Below the pieces are notes generated by a model. That model was not told the DNA's origin, searched no databases, and was given only the letters and a program-made list of their open reading frames with translations. The translations under genes and the position numbers were made by a program. Of a DNA stretch of 50,557 nucleotides, positions 7,157-16,262 are shown in pieces. Within the stretch, counting starts at the first letter, position 1. The number at the start of each line of letters is the position of its first letter. Source of the DNA: Verrucomicrobiales bacterium (GTDB lineage Bacteria; Verrucomicrobiota; Verrucomicrobiia; Verrucomicrobiales; V1-33); the NCBI GenBank assembly GCA_018003315.1, contig JAGNEJ010000029.1, positions 1 through 50,557 of the forward strand, written 5' to 3'.

Positions 7157-8344
7157 ATGAACATTCACGAATACCAGGCCAAGGAACTGTTTGTTAAATT
7201 CGGCGTGCCGACGCCCAAAGGAGCAGTGGCGGCGTCCGGCGAGGAGGCGGCGAAGGTGGCCGCTGAGTTGAAGGGCAAGGGGCTGGTGGTGAAGGCACAG
7301 GTCCACGCCGGCGGACGGGGCAAGGGTGTTTTCAAGAATGGGTTCAAGGGCGGGGTGCACCTGGCGGACACTCCGGAAAAGGCTGCGGAACTGACGGAGA
7401 AGATGGTGGGCCAGGTGCTGGTGACCCACCAGACTGGCGAGGCCGGCAAGCTGGTCAGCAGAGTGCTCATCGCTGAAAGCGTGGACATCACCAAGGAGTA
7501 TTACCTGGCGATTCTCCTCGACCGGGCCACGGAGCGGCCGGTCATCGTGGCGAGCCGCGAGGGCGGCGTGGAGATTGAAAAAGTGGCCGAGGAACATCCG
7601 GAAAAAATCATCCGCGAGCATATTCACCCCGCGCTGGGGCTGCAGTCCTATCAAACGCGAAAAATTGCAAAACTGCTGGGTTTGGGTTCCGACAAGCTGC
7701 GGGCGTTTGAGAAGCTGCTGGGTTCGCTGTTCCGGCTGTTCACGGCGTGCGACTGCTCGATGGTAGAAATCAATCCACTGGTGGAGACGCCTGCGGGCGA
7801 AATCCTGGCCTTGGATGCGAAGTTCAACTTTGACGACAATGCGCTCTTCCGCCATCCGGAGATCGAGGCGCTGCGCGACATCACCGAGGAGGATCCGCGG
7901 GAAGTGGAGGCGCACAAATTTGATCTCAACTACATCGGCCTGGACGGAAACATCGCCTGCATGGTGAACGGGGCGGGCCTGGCGATGGCGACCATGGACA
8001 TCATCAAGCATTACGGCGGCGACCCGGCGAACTTTCTCGACGTGGGCGGCAGCGCAAAGGAAGACCAGGTGCGCGAGGCGTTCCGCATCCTCTGCACAGA
8101 CCAGAAGGTGCAGGCGATTCTGGTGAACATTTTCGGCGGGATCATGAAGTGCGACGTGATCGCCCAGGGGATCATCAATGCGGCAAAGACCATTCAGCTT
8201 CGGGTGCCGCTGGTGGTGCGACTGGAGGGAACCAACGTGAACGAAGGCAAAAAACTGCTGCAGGAAAGCGGCCTGCCAATCATCACCGCTGCTGACCTGG
8301 CAGACGCGGCGCAGAAAGCGGTGTCCGCCGCACAGGCAGCGTAA
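7157..8344 (+). CDS. sucC: Succinyl-CoA synthetase (ADP/GDP-forming) beta subunit
   Basis: TCA-cycle enzyme subunit that with SucD converts succinyl-CoA to succinate with substrate-level phosphorylation. The N-terminal ATP-grasp domain shows [28 protein letters not shown] and [11 protein letters not shown]. The C-terminal CoA-ligase domain shows [30 protein letters not shown] and [13 protein letters not shown]. At 395 residues it has standard length. The start is fixed by the universal MNIHEYQ N-terminus. A plausible promoter lies directly upstream, behind a duplicated segment. Only 29 nt separate it from the next gene, so the two may be co-transcribed. The alpha subunit gene sucD, normally next to sucC, is absent from the window. 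Confidence 0.97.
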   Translation: MNIHEYQAKELFVKFGVPTPKGAVAASGEEAAKVAAELKGKGLVVKAQVHAGGRGKGVFKNGFKGGVHLADTPEKAAELTEKMVGQVLVTHQTGEAGKLVSRVLIAESVDITKEYYLAILLDRATERPVIVASREGGVEIEKVAEEHPEKIIREHIHPALGLQSYQTRKIAKLLGLGSDKLRAFEKLLGSLFRLFTACDCSMVEINPLVETPAGEILALDAKFNFDDNALFRHPEIEALRDITEEDPREVEAHKFDLNYIGLDGNIACMVNGAGLAMATMDIIKHYGGDPANFLDVGGSAKEDQVREAFRILCTDQKVQAILVNIFGGIMKCDVIAQGIINAAKTIQLRVPLVVRLEGTNVNEGKKLLQESGLPIITAADLADAAQKAVSAAQAA

Positions 8345-8373
8345 GATCATCACCGGCCTCCGCTGGTTTCACC

Positions 8374-9651
8374 ATGCGTTTCCGGTTTCTGTGGTTACCG
8401 CTCCTGCTGGCGGCCGCATGCCCGGCGGCACCCAACACAGATCCGTTTCCCCGCCCGCCAAACATCAAGGGGCTGCAGGTGCAGATGACGGACGATGCCC
8501 TGGCGCTGGGCATCCACCATGCCGGCGTCAACCTGAACCTGACCGCCCTGCTGGACCCGGCGAGGTTGCCGGAAAATCCCAAACGGACCGCCGCCGGGCG
8601 CGAATTCAGTTTCAGCGCCGACTACCTCGCGGCGCTGGACCGGCAAATCAAGCCGCTCTCCGACAAGGGCGTGGCCGTTTACCTCATCCTGCTGGCGTAT
8701 CCCTCCAGAGAACCGGCCCGCGACGCCATCGTCATCCACCCCGGCGCTCGGAAAGACTATCAATACAGCGTCGGCGCGTTCAACGCCGTCACCGAGGAGG
8801 GGCGGGCGCATTTGCAAGCGGTGACGGAGTTGCTCGCCGAGCGCTGGAGCGGCAGCGGCGCGGAGCATGGACGCGTCTGGGGGTGGATCGTGGGCAATGA
8901 AGTGAATTCCCACTGGCTGTGGTACAATCTCGGCAAATCACCTCTGGCCGGCGTGGTCCGTGACTACGAAGCCGCCTTCCGCATCGTCCACCAGGCGGTG
9001 CGGCTGTTTTCCACCCACGCCCGGCTCTACATTCCGTTCGACCACCACTGGTCCAGCAGCATGTCAGGCATCAGCGGCGAAGAAGCCACACCGGGAAAGG
9101 ATTTTCTCGATGCCTTCGCCGCCAGGGTGCGGGAGCAGGGGGATTTCGACTGGCACGTTGCGGCGCATCCATATCCGGAAGATTTGGGCAATCCCCGCGT
9201 CTGGGCGGACAAAGCCATCACGTTCGACGACAACAGCAACAAGGTGACATTCAAAAACCTCGAGGTGCTTTGCCGGCATCTGGACCGTCCGGAACTCCGC
9301 TGGCGGGGACAGCCGCGCCGAGTCATCCTGTCCGAACAGGGATTTCAAACCCTCCTGACGCCCGATGGCGAAACCCTGCAGGCCGCCGCCTTTGCCTACG
9401 CCTGGGAAAAATGCCGTCGCCTCCCGCTGGTCGATGCCTTCATCTATCACCGGCATGTGGACCACGCCCAGGAGGGAGGGCTGCGGCTTGGCCTCTGGCG
9501 AAATGCCCCGAATTCCATCGCCGATCCGCACAGCAAAAAGCGGCTCTACGAGCTGTTCCGCAAAGCTGGCACGCCGGAATGGGAGGAAGCCGCCAGATTC
9601 GCCCTGCCGGTGACGGGTTTGCAGTCATGGGACGATCTGCGTCCGAAATAA
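8374..9651 (+). CDS. Exported DUF5722 glycoside-hydrolase-like protein
   Basis: A 425-residue secreted or periplasmic protein. Residues 1-19 (MRFRFLWLPLLLAAACPAA) form a signal peptide; the Cys near its end could also be a lipobox, but the preceding residues fit poorly. The mature part matches the DUF5722 family, a TIM-barrel domain resembling clan GH-A glycosidases. WGWIVGNEVNSHWLWYNLGK (about residues 170-189) has the NE pair typical of the acid/base in that clan, and ILSEQGFQTL (about 320) places a glutamate where the nucleophile would be. DHHWSSS and AAHPYPEDL are also family-like. The substrate is unknown, probably a polysaccharide. It follows sucC closely, but nothing links the functions. 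Confidence 0.75.
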   Translation: MRFRFLWLPLLLAAACPAAPNTDPFPRPPNIKGLQVQMTDDALALGIHHAGVNLNLTALLDPARLPENPKRTAAGREFSFSADYLAALDRQIKPLSDKGVAVYLILLAYPSREPARDAIVIHPGARKDYQYSVGAFNAVTEEGRAHLQAVTELLAERWSGSGAEHGRVWGWIVGNEVNSHWLWYNLGKSPLAGVVRDYEAAFRIVHQAVRLFSTHARLYIPFDHHWSSSMSGISGEEATPGKDFLDAFAARVREQGDFDWHVAAHPYPEDLGNPRVWADKAITFDDNSNKVTFKNLEVLCRHLDRPELRWRGQPRRVILSEQGFQTLLTPDGETLQAAAFAYAWEKCRRLPLVDAFIYHRHVDHAQEGGLRLGLWRNAPNSIADPHSKKRLYELFRKAGTPEWEEAARFALPVTGLQSWDDLRPK

Positions 9652-9878
9652 TGCCGTCCCGCCATTCGCCTGATTCTTCCCCCCCTTTCTGCCGGTCAGT
9701 ATTTCCCGAATATTTCGGCGAGTTGCGGTGCTGCTTTTTTCTCTTGCAAAGGGCGAAGATGGGTGTTTGATCCCCGCTCCCCGCGAGCCCCTGCCAACTT
9801 GCCGTCGGTCTCTGTTCTCCGGTCTGTCGCCGGAGGTAGCTCGCCAGAGGTAACCCGGCAATATCCATCCACCATCCC
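9652..9878 (+). other. Leader region of rpoA with a short hairpin
   Basis: No gene in 227 nt. CTCCGG (9817-9822) and CCGGAG (9830-9835) form a perfect 6-bp stem with a 7-nt loop about 44 nt before the rpoA ATG. A short inverted repeat CCGAA-TAT-TTCGG lies at 9706-9718. No convincing promoter could be chosen. In most bacteria rpoA is controlled from upstream ribosomal protein genes, which are missing here, so this segment must carry the control signals. Confidence 0.35.
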
Positions 9879-10988
9879 ATGCCCGTTCGCCTAGCCCGTT
9901 TTGAACTGCCGAGTCGTCTGCAAAAGGACGAATCGACCGCCACCGACACCTATTCCCGCTTTGTCGCAGAACCCTTTGAAAGCGGTTACGGTTACACCAT
10001 CGGCAATTCACTGCGCCGTGTGCTCCTGTCCTCGCTGGAAGGAGCCTCCATCACCTCCGTCAAAATCAAGGGCGCGGCCCACGAATTTTCCACCCTCTCC
10101 GGAGTGGTCGAGGATGTCACGGACATTATCCTGAACCTCAAAAAGGTGAAGTTTTCCCACAGTGAACTGAAGGAGCCGAAAATTCTGCACCTGTCGGTGG
10201 AACGCGACGGCGTGGTCACTGCTGCCGACATCCGCGAGGACGCGCAGTATTCCGTCATCAACAAGGACCAGCACATTTGCACGCTGGACCGGAAGACCCG
10301 CTTTGAGGTCGAAATGGAAGTCCGCGTCGGACGCGGCTTTTCCTCCGGAGATGACAACAAGCGTCCGGACATGCCCATTGGCATCATTCCGATGGACTCG
10401 ATTTTCTCCCCGGTCACCCGCGTGCGCTACGGCGTGGAAAACACCCGACTCGGCATGAAGACGGACTTTGACAAGCTGGTGCTGGAAATCTGGACGGACG
10501 GACGCATCTGCCCGCATGATGCCCTGACCCAGGCCAGTTCCATCCTCCGCAAACACCTCGATGTGTTCGTCAACTACGACGACACCCAGGTGGAATTCGA
10601 AGCGGCTCCGGAAGCCCAGTCCGAGGAAAATGCCGAACTGCGCAAGCTGCTCAACATGAGCGTCAACGAGATCGAACTCTCCGTCCGCGCCGCTAACTGC
10701 CTGAACAACGCAAACATCACCAGCGTGGGCCAACTGGCCATGAAGACAGAGGCGGAAATGCTCAAATACCGCAACTTCGGCAAGAAATCGCTCAACGAGA
10801 TCAAGGAGAAACTCTCCGAACTGGGCCTGGGCCTCGGCATGAAACTCGATCCCAGCCTGCTCGAACCATTTGGCGGTGCAGTGCGTTCCACTTCCGCTTT
10901 CGGCGGCTACTACCGCGAAGAGGACGAACGCGGTGGCGGACTGGCTGATCTGATCAATCAAAACCTGAGCGACGGCGACAACGAATAA
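9879..10988 (+). CDS. rpoA: DNA-directed RNA polymerase alpha subunit
   Basis: Alpha subunit, which nucleates core polymerase assembly (N-terminal domain) and contacts promoter UP elements and activators (C-terminal domain). The N-terminal domain shows FVAEPFESGYGYTIGNSLRRVLLSSLEG, the alpha-dimer signature. VRYGVENTRLG and DKLVLEIWTDG follow. The C-terminal domain carries ELSVRAANCLNNANITSVGQL and KYRNFGKKSLNEIKEKLSELGL, the DNA-contact helices. At 369 residues it is about 40 longer than E. coli RpoA, the excess being mostly an acidic Gly-rich tail after residue 325. rplQ follows after 67 nt as usual, but rpsM, rpsK and rpsD are not upstream. Confidence 0.97.
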   Translation: MPVRLARFELPSRLQKDESTATDTYSRFVAEPFESGYGYTIGNSLRRVLLSSLEGASITSVKIKGAAHEFSTLSGVVEDVTDIILNLKKVKFSHSELKEPKILHLSVERDGVVTAADIREDAQYSVINKDQHICTLDRKTRFEVEMEVRVGRGFSSGDDNKRPDMPIGIIPMDSIFSPVTRVRYGVENTRLGMKTDFDKLVLEIWTDGRICPHDALTQASSILRKHLDVFVNYDDTQVEFEAAPEAQSEENAELRKLLNMSVNEIELSVRAANCLNNANITSVGQLAMKTEAEMLKYRNFGKKSLNEIKEKLSELGLGLGMKLDPSLLEPFGGAVRSTSAFGGYYREEDERGGGLADLINQNLSDGDNE

Positions 10989-11055
10989 GCCCGGCACCCC
11001 CACGCGTCTCCATTTCGCCCCTTTCCTTATCAACACCCATTTTTGAATTCAATCC

Positions 11056-11559
11056 ATGAGACACCGCCGCAAGACTGTCAAACTGCAGCGCGACGCCTCC
11101 CACCGGAAGGCGCTGCTCGCAAACCTCGTCGTCAGCCTCATCGAACATAAGCAAATCAAGACCACGCTGGCCAAGGCCAAGGCGGTGCGTCCATTGGCGG
11201 AAAAGATGGTCACCCTCGGCAAACGAGGAGACATCCACGCCCGCCGCCTCGCTCATGGTTACCTGCACAGCGACATCGCGGTAGCGGAGCTGTTCAGTTC
11301 CATCGCCCCCGCTGCCAAAGCGCGCCAGGGCGGCTACACCCGCATCACCAAACTGGGTCAGCGCCACACCGACTCTGCGCCCATGGCTTTCATCGAATGG
11401 GTGGACCAGGGCGCAACCGCGCCAGAAGCCCCCAAGGCCGAGGAAACCACCAAAGCCGAGAAGCCTAAAAAAGCACCGGCGAAAAAAGCTGCCAAAGCGA
11501 AGGGCGAGGGTGAAACCAAGGCCCCGGCGAAAAAGCGCGCCCGGAAAACTGAGGAATAA
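11056..11559 (+). CDS. rplQ: 50S ribosomal protein L17 with Lys/Ala-rich tail
   Basis: Large-subunit ribosomal protein near the exit tunnel. The core, residues 1-118, is typical L17: MRHRRKTVKLQRDASHRKALLANLVVSLIEHKQIKTT, KAVRPLAEKMVTLGKRGD and YTRITKLGQRHTDSAPMAFIEWV. Residues 119-167 are an extra low-complexity tail of Ala, Lys, Pro and Glu (KAPAKKAAKAK and so on) ending in RARKTEE. Such basic tails occur on ribosomal proteins of some lineages; I infer that it is flexible and binds RNA. The rpoA-rplQ order is conserved across bacteria. No Shine-Dalgarno is visible before the ATG. Confidence 0.96.
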   Translation: MRHRRKTVKLQRDASHRKALLANLVVSLIEHKQIKTTLAKAKAVRPLAEKMVTLGKRGDIHARRLAHGYLHSDIAVAELFSSIAPAAKARQGGYTRITKLGQRHTDSAPMAFIEWVDQGATAPEAPKAEETTKAEKPKKAPAKKAAKAKGEGETKAPAKKRARKTEE

Positions 11560-11874
11560 TTTCCCATCGGCCGGTTCCAGGGGCTGTTGTTTCGAGCCGG
11601 GCGTGCAGCCGGCTGGAATCCGTTGCCTACCCTGCGACGCGTGGTCGTGCGGCTGCGAATTCACGCCGCTCGCCGCTCCATGCCTTCGGGATCGCCCCTC
11701 GCCCGCGGAGGGGAATGCCCGCATGATGCATGGGGTTCCCGCAATTGCATTGGTCCAGACAAGCAGGCAGCCGCCGCAGTTCCAGCGGACGATGGCAAGC
11801 CGGGTTGGCCCGAGGAGGGAACCGTCCCAAGTGGAACGGTCTCTGCAAAAAGCGGTGAACCCGCCGCCAGGTTC
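11560..11874. other. Gene-free gap between convergent rplQ and metY, with hairpins
   Basis: The 315 nt contain no credible gene. Two perfect short stems are visible: AGCCGG/CCGGCT just after rplQ (about 11601-11620) and CCCCTC (11695-11700) with GAGGGG (11708-11713), loop 7 nt. Neither has a T-run, so they are only possible terminators for rplQ. The open frames crossing this gap are GC-driven shadows. Confidence 0.35.
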
Positions 11875-13191
11875 TTATTTTCTGGCAGCGGCGAAGCCAG
11901 TTTCCAGGTCGGCGATGATGTCGTCCACTGTTTCCAAGCCGACGGACAAGCGCACCAGGCCAGGCTCGATGCCCGTGTCGCGAAGCTCCTGTTCGTTCAT
12001 CTGCGAGTGGGTTGTGGACGCCGGATGAATGGCCAGACTGCGCACGTCGCCCAGATTCGCCACATGCTGGTGAAGTTCCAGGCCGTTGATGAATTTTTTC
12101 CCGGCTTCCAAACCGCCCTTGATCACAAAGGCCGGCAGGGAACCGTAGCCTTTGCCGCCGAACAGGCGGTTTGCCCGCTCGTGCCAGGGTGAACTCTTCA
12201 AGCCCGCAAACTTCACCTGCACCACCTGGTCATGCGCTTCCAGGAATTGGGCAACCTTCAGCGCGTTCGCATTGTGCCGCTCCATCCGCAAACTCAGCGT
12301 CTCGATTCCTTGAATCGTCAAAAATGCGTTGAAGGGCGAAATCGCCGCCCCCAGGTCGCGCAAGAGCTGAACGCGCGCCTTGATGATGTAGGCGCCGTGT
12401 CCCAAGGCCGGCCAGTAGTTGAGCCCGTGGTAGCTCGCATCCGGCTGCGTCAGGCCGGGAAATTTGTCGTTCTGGCCAAAATCAAAGGTTCCGCAATCCA
12501 CGATGACGCCGCCAATCGTCGTCGCATGGCTGGCCAGAAATTTGGTGGTCGAGTGGATGATGATGTCAACGCCATGCTCGCGCAGTTGCACCAGCCAGGG
12601 GGTCGCCACGGTGTTGTCCACGATCAGTGGTATCCCGGCTTCGTGAGCCACCTTGGAAACTCCTTCCAAATCTAGGATGTTCGCCTTCGGATTGCCGATG
12701 GTTTCGCCGAAAAATGCCTTGGTGTTCGGCCGCACCGCCTTGCGCCAGGAGTCCAGATCATCCGGATCCTCCAGAAACGTAAAGTCGATTCCCAGTTTCC
12801 GCAGGGTGTGGTGGAACAGGTTGTAGGTTCCGCCATACAAGGCAGCAGAGGCCACGATGTGGTCGCCTGCACCGGCCAGATTCAAAATGGCCATGGTGCT
12901 CGCCGACTGGCCCGAGGCCACCTGCAGCGCTGCGGGAAGCCCCACCGCTGTCGCCGGGGCTCCTTCCAGCGCCGCCACTTTGGCTTCCACCGCCTCCTGG
13001 GTCGGATTCTGAATGCGGGTGTAAATGTTCCCCATTTCCTTCAGCGCAAACAGCGCCGCCGCGTGATCCGCATCCCGAAATTGATAGGATGTCGTCTGGT
13101 AGATCGGCGTAGCCGTCGCTCCGGTGGCGGGATCAGGCCGGTGGCCTGCGTGAATTTGAGTGGTTTCGAAACCCCAGTTTTTCTTTGGCAT
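11875..13191 (-). CDS. metY: O-acetylhomoserine sulfhydrylase (MetY type)
   Basis: PLP-dependent enzyme of the Cys/Met metabolism family that forms homocysteine from O-acetylhomoserine and sulfide, a cytoplasmic step of methionine synthesis. The 438-residue length fits the long MetY group rather than MetB or MetC. Diagnostic segments are GFETTQIHAGHRPDPATGATATPIYQT, YTRIQNPTQEAVEAKVAALEG, SALYGGTYNLFHHT-type, VDNTVATPWL, HSTTKFLASHATTIGGV with the PLP lysine, and SIHPASTTHSQ-type near the end. The start at 13191 gives the standard MPKKNWGFET N-terminus. It is divergent from the methyltransferase at 13367. I looked for a SAM riboswitch upstream and found none. Confidence 0.95.
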   Translation of the reverse strand: MPKKNWGFETTQIHAGHRPDPATGATATPIYQTTSYQFRDADHAAALFALKEMGNIYTRIQNPTQEAVEAKVAALEGAPATAVGLPAALQVASGQSASTMAILNLAGAGDHIVASAALYGGTYNLFHHTLRKLGIDFTFLEDPDDLDSWRKAVRPNTKAFFGETIGNPKANILDLEGVSKVAHEAGIPLIVDNTVATPWLVQLREHGVDIIIHSTTKFLASHATTIGGVIVDCGTFDFGQNDKFPGLTQPDASYHGLNYWPALGHGAYIIKARVQLLRDLGAAISPFNAFLTIQGIETLSLRMERHNANALKVAQFLEAHDQVVQVKFAGLKSSPWHERANRLFGGKGYGSLPAFVIKGGLEAGKKFINGLELHQHVANLGDVRSLAIHPASTTHSQMNEQELRDTGIEPGLVRLSVGLETVDDIIADLETGFAAARK

Positions 13192-13200
13192 GGCGTGCGG

Positions 13201-13230
13201 AGGCTAGGTCCACCACTGCCCCTTGTGCAA
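13201..13230 (-). promoter_or_regulatory. Weak promoter candidate for metY
   Basis: On the minus strand TTGCAC and TAGCCT are separated by 18 bp. The -10 box has the same TAG..T form as the candidates before sucC and the bifunctional nuclease. The implied start is only a few nucleotides before the ATG, which would make the message nearly leaderless. Weak evidence. Confidence 0.25.
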
Positions 13231-13366
13231 GGAGAAATCGCGGCAGCGCGGTTGTTTGGCTCAAAACCCGCGGCCTCAACGGCATTCCTGTTCACGAAGC
13301 GTTGCGGCCGGCGTGCAGCAACATCCCGCAGTTGCATCTGGCAGAAATCGGCTGTCAGTGTTCCGG

Positions 13367-14251
13367 ATGGCAAAAGACGTGGAAAGCCTCAAGGAAAAAC
13401 TGCGGGAAGTCCGGGGGCAGCGCGACCGGCTGCGGCAGACCCGGGACATGCTGCGCGCGAAGCTGAGCGCCGCCCAACGCATGCTGGGCTGTTTGGGTGA
13501 CGACCACCTGGACCTCTGGCAGGCCCATGTCCTGCCGCAATTCGATTCAGCCGTTCCAGACGAGCGCATCGTGGAGCACATTGCCTATCGGCGTGACGCT
13601 GGACATTCCTCCGGAACCCGCCTGCTGCGTGAAGGCTGGATCGGCGCGCGGCAAATTGGAATACTCGCCGAGTCCGTCCTCGGACCCCAACCGCGGTTCA
13701 ACTCCGTGCTGGATTTCGGCTGCGGCTGCGCCCGCGTCACCCGCTACCTGACAAAATTCGTGGCTCCCGGCGGATCCTTGATGGGGTGCGACATCGACGC
13801 CAGCGCGGTCGAGTGGAATCAGGCAAACCTTCCGCACTCAGGCACCTTTTTTACCAGCGCCGATCATCCGCCGCTGCCCCTGCCGGTGGAGCGGCAGTTC
13901 GACCTGATCGTGGTGATTTCGGTGTTCACGCATCTGCCCGAGGCCATGCAGGACCGGTGGATGGAAGAACTCGTCCGCCGACTGACGCCCGATGGAATCA
14001 TGATCGCCACATTCCATGGCGACTACTTCAAGCGCTTTGTTCCGGCGGAATTACAGGCGGAATTCACCCGCAGCGGATTCTGCTACACCGACCTTGGAAA
14101 GACTCCCGACCTGCCGGACTATTACCTGACCGCCTTCCACACGCACGAATACATCACCCGGCACTGGGGGCAGTTCGGGGAAATCGTCCGGATTGAACCC
14201 ATGAGCGTCGGCCATCAGGACGCCGCGGTAGTGCGAAAGCACAAAAAGTAA
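13367..14251 (+). CDS. Class I SAM-dependent methyltransferase with N-terminal coiled coil
   Basis: A 294-residue cytoplasmic protein. Residues 3-40 (VESLKEKLREVRGQRDRLRQTRDMLRAKL, read in part) predict a coiled coil. From about residue 110 a Rossmann methyltransferase domain is clear: VLDFGCGCARVTRYL is motif I, LMGCDIDASAVEW is motif II with the acidic ribose-binding residue, and FDLIVVISVFTHLP is motif IV. Domains of this type methylate small molecules, lipids or glycans; the substrate cannot be deduced. The ATG at 13367 is used because the frame above it (open to 13223) is not protein-like. It is divergent from metY, the only hint of a link to methyl metabolism. Confidence 0.82.
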   Translation: MAKDVESLKEKLREVRGQRDRLRQTRDMLRAKLSAAQRMLGCLGDDHLDLWQAHVLPQFDSAVPDERIVEHIAYRRDAGHSSGTRLLREGWIGARQIGILAESVLGPQPRFNSVLDFGCGCARVTRYLTKFVAPGGSLMGCDIDASAVEWNQANLPHSGTFFTSADHPPLPLPVERQFDLIVVISVFTHLPEAMQDRWMEELVRRLTPDGIMIATFHGDYFKRFVPAELQAEFTRSGFCYTDLGKTPDLPDYYLTAFHTHEYITRHWGQFGEIVRIEPMSVGHQDAAVVRKHKK

Positions 14252-14348
14252 GCGCACCTGACTTGCCTGAGCCTGCGTCGATGCAGGGAACCGCTGCAAA
14301 CGCGACCGCCCTGCGTCGTCTGCGAGGCCCCGGACCGCCGACGGCGGA

Positions 14349-16034
14349 TCACTCGACGGTGAACCACTGGACTTCGACGCGGCGGTTGAGTTCTGGGGTG
14401 GATTTGCTCACTGGTCGATCCCAGCCTTTGCCATCCGTCTGGAGCCGGGAAGGGTCAATTTTGAATTTTTCCGCCAGGGGTGCTTTGACGGCGTTGGCGC
14501 GGTCCTTGCTTAGCTGAATGGCCTTCAGGCGCATTTCCTGATAGAACTTCGGTCCCTGCGCTTCGAATTCCTGGCGTCTGGCGTCATCTACGTGACCGAC
14601 GAGCAGGAGGACCGAGCCGGGACTCACCCTGGCAAGCCTGGCGACGTCCTCCATGCTTTTGAAGTTGGACTGGCCGTCCTTGGCAGCGGTATCCTGGATG
14701 AGGGTGGCGGAATTCGGATCGAAGAAAAAACGAATGTCCTTGGTCAGCAGCGGGTCGTTTTCCAAGGCACCCCCCCCGCTGGATTTGATGGGCGCCAGGC
14801 TGATCTTCTGCTCCGCAAACTTGCCAGTGCTGCGCAGTCCCTGAATGTGGGAGAGATCCAGAAAGCGCTCGAACGGTGGAGCGTCCGCAATGAGTTCCGG
14901 TCCGTAGGCCAGCACCGCACTTTGGTAAATGCTCCCAAAACTGCCAGCGGCATCGATGGCACCGGAGAAATACGCCTCGTTTTCCGGCAGGTTGGCGAGG
15001 TGCACTTTTTCGAGTTCCGTTTTGGTTTGATCCGCCGACCACTTGAATGCCTGGGAAATGACCGCAATTTGCGAGGAAGGATTTTCCCGCACCAGCCGGT
15101 TTCCCTCCAGCCAGCCTTCCACCAAACCGGAAACGATTTTGGGATTCTCCGTGGCGAATGATTTGTTCAGAACCAAAATGTCCGAAATGATGAGCAAATT
15201 GCGGTTCGTGGTCAGCAGCCGTGCCTTGCCTGCGCTTTTGTCCACCGTTTCCGATGTGGTGGGAGCCCAGGTGACGCAGCCGGCCAGCCGCCCCGCCCCG
15301 CCTAACTCCTCCAGGAATGCCGCTCCGGAAGTTTCCCCGTCCTTGGCGTAAACGAGATTGATCTTCTGCGCGTCTGGCGGGGTACCCAGGCTCGGCAGCG
15401 CCTGGATGCCAATGCCCGCCTCCTGCGCGAGGAAGCGGATGAAAAAGTCCGCCTCGGTGAACTGGATGCTGGCGACCACTTTGCCCTGCAGATTGTTGAG
15501 CCGCTTCACGTCGCTGCGGACCACGATGCCATCCGCCCCACGGCTGAATGCAATCAGCAGGGGCACTGCCACCTGGAACTGTCTTCCCAGCACGGCCAGC
15601 ACGTCCGTGGTGGTCACGGACGCCCCCACTTTTCCGGAGTTCAGCTTGTCCCAACTTTCTTCCTCGCTCATCTGGATGCGAACCTTGAAACCGTGGTTCT
15701 TGTAAAACAGGCTGTTTTCGGACGGCTGCAGGCCTCCGTTTGCGACGATCAGCCCGGCGTAGCCCGGGTATTCACTGATGTCCACATCCAGAATCCCGTC
15801 CTTCATGCGGTAGGGTCCTGCCGGGGAAAGCGTGGGCACCGCCGACTGGGTTTCCTCCAGTCCGGAGGGAAGCATGGAGGCGGGATTGTCCGAATTGACA
15901 GGCAACGGCCCGGTGCCTCCGCCTGCTTCGGTGGACTTTTTGTTGAACACCACCACTCCCACCACCAGCAAACCGGCAATGAGAACGCCTGAAATGATTT
16001 TCCCCAGCGGGGTGAGACCGGTTTCCTGATTCAT
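14349..16034 (-). CDS. Membrane-anchored substrate-binding protein/OmpA fusion
   Basis: A 561-residue protein with three parts. Residues 10-32 (LGKIISGVLIAGLLVVGVVVF) are a single membrane anchor. Residues 90-400 look like an ABC-type periplasmic binding protein of the NMT1/SsuA class: GYAGLIVANGGLQPSENSLF, ASVTTTDVLAVL, LNNLQGKVVASIQFTEADFFIRF and NPKIVSGLVEGWLEGN. Residues 430-561 are an OmpA C-terminal peptidoglycan-binding domain, with IRFFFDPNSATL, LLLVGHVDDA, LSKDRANAVKAPL and the closing NRRVEVQW. No ABC permease or ATPase is nearby, so transport is doubtful; ligand sensing tied to the cell wall is an alternative. The frame upstream of the ATG at 16034 is open for only 15 codons. A run of eight G lies between the two outer domains (14770-14777). 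Confidence 0.8.
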   Translation of the reverse strand: MNQETGLTPLGKIISGVLIAGLLVVGVVVFNKKSTEAGGGTGPLPVNSDNPASMLPSGLEETQSAVPTLSPAGPYRMKDGILDVDISEYPGYAGLIVANGGLQPSENSLFYKNHGFKVRIQMSEEESWDKLNSGKVGASVTTTDVLAVLGRQFQVAVPLLIAFSRGADGIVVRSDVKRLNNLQGKVVASIQFTEADFFIRFLAQEAGIGIQALPSLGTPPDAQKINLVYAKDGETSGAAFLEELGGAGRLAGCVTWAPTTSETVDKSAGKARLLTTNRNLLIISDILVLNKSFATENPKIVSGLVEGWLEGNRLVRENPSSQIAVISQAFKWSADQTKTELEKVHLANLPENEAYFSGAIDAAGSFGSIYQSAVLAYGPELIADAPPFERFLDLSHIQGLRSTGKFAEQKISLAPIKSSGGGALENDPLLTKDIRFFFDPNSATLIQDTAAKDGQSNFKSMEDVARLARVSPGSVLLLVGHVDDARRQEFEAQGPKFYQEMRLKAIQLSKDRANAVKAPLAEKFKIDPSRLQTDGKGWDRPVSKSTPELNRRVEVQWFTVE

Positions 16035-16053
16035 GGCTGCAATGAGGCGAAAC

Positions 16054-16225
16054 TTTCCGTTTTGTCGCGGAAATTGCAAAATGCTTGCGCTTTTTTCATG
16101 CCGACTTAACGGACTGCGGCGCAGATTGGAACCAATCCAGCCTCACGCCGTTACAAAATCCATTGATTTTTCGCATATCTTAACTTATTGTTGCTTCCGG
16201 ATGCTTGGTGAACGGAATTTCCGTT
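16054..16225. promoter_or_regulatory. Three inverted repeats in the divergent OmpA-fusion/ExbB control region
   Basis: The 228-bp gap between divergent genes holds TTTCCG-N8-CGGAAA (16054-16073), GATTGG-AA-CCAATC (16124-16137) and AACGGAA-T-TTCCGTT (16211-16225). The first and third share CGGAA/TTCCG half-sites in opposite order. The loops of the second and third are too short for RNA hairpins, so protein binding is more likely. One lies close to each start codon. No promoter boxes could be assigned with confidence. Confidence 0.4.
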
Positions 16226-16262
16226 TGCCCGGTGGACGGGTTTCTGTCTATCCTCAAGTGCC

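Noticed and set aside
6863-8353. 496-codon minus-strand frame over sucC
   Set aside because: Antisense to sucC, rich in His, Arg and Leu without domain features.
9744-9775. TTGCAA...TTGATC as rpoA promoter
   Set aside because: The -10 box is poor, and other equally weak pairs exist in the same gap.
11559-12192. Plus-strand frames between rplQ and metY as a small gene
   Set aside because: They run into the antisense of metY, have no start signals or motifs, and reflect GC bias.
13192-13366. Possible SAM riboswitch upstream of metY
   Set aside because: No conserved SAM-I or SAM-II core sequence could be recognised and the gap is short.
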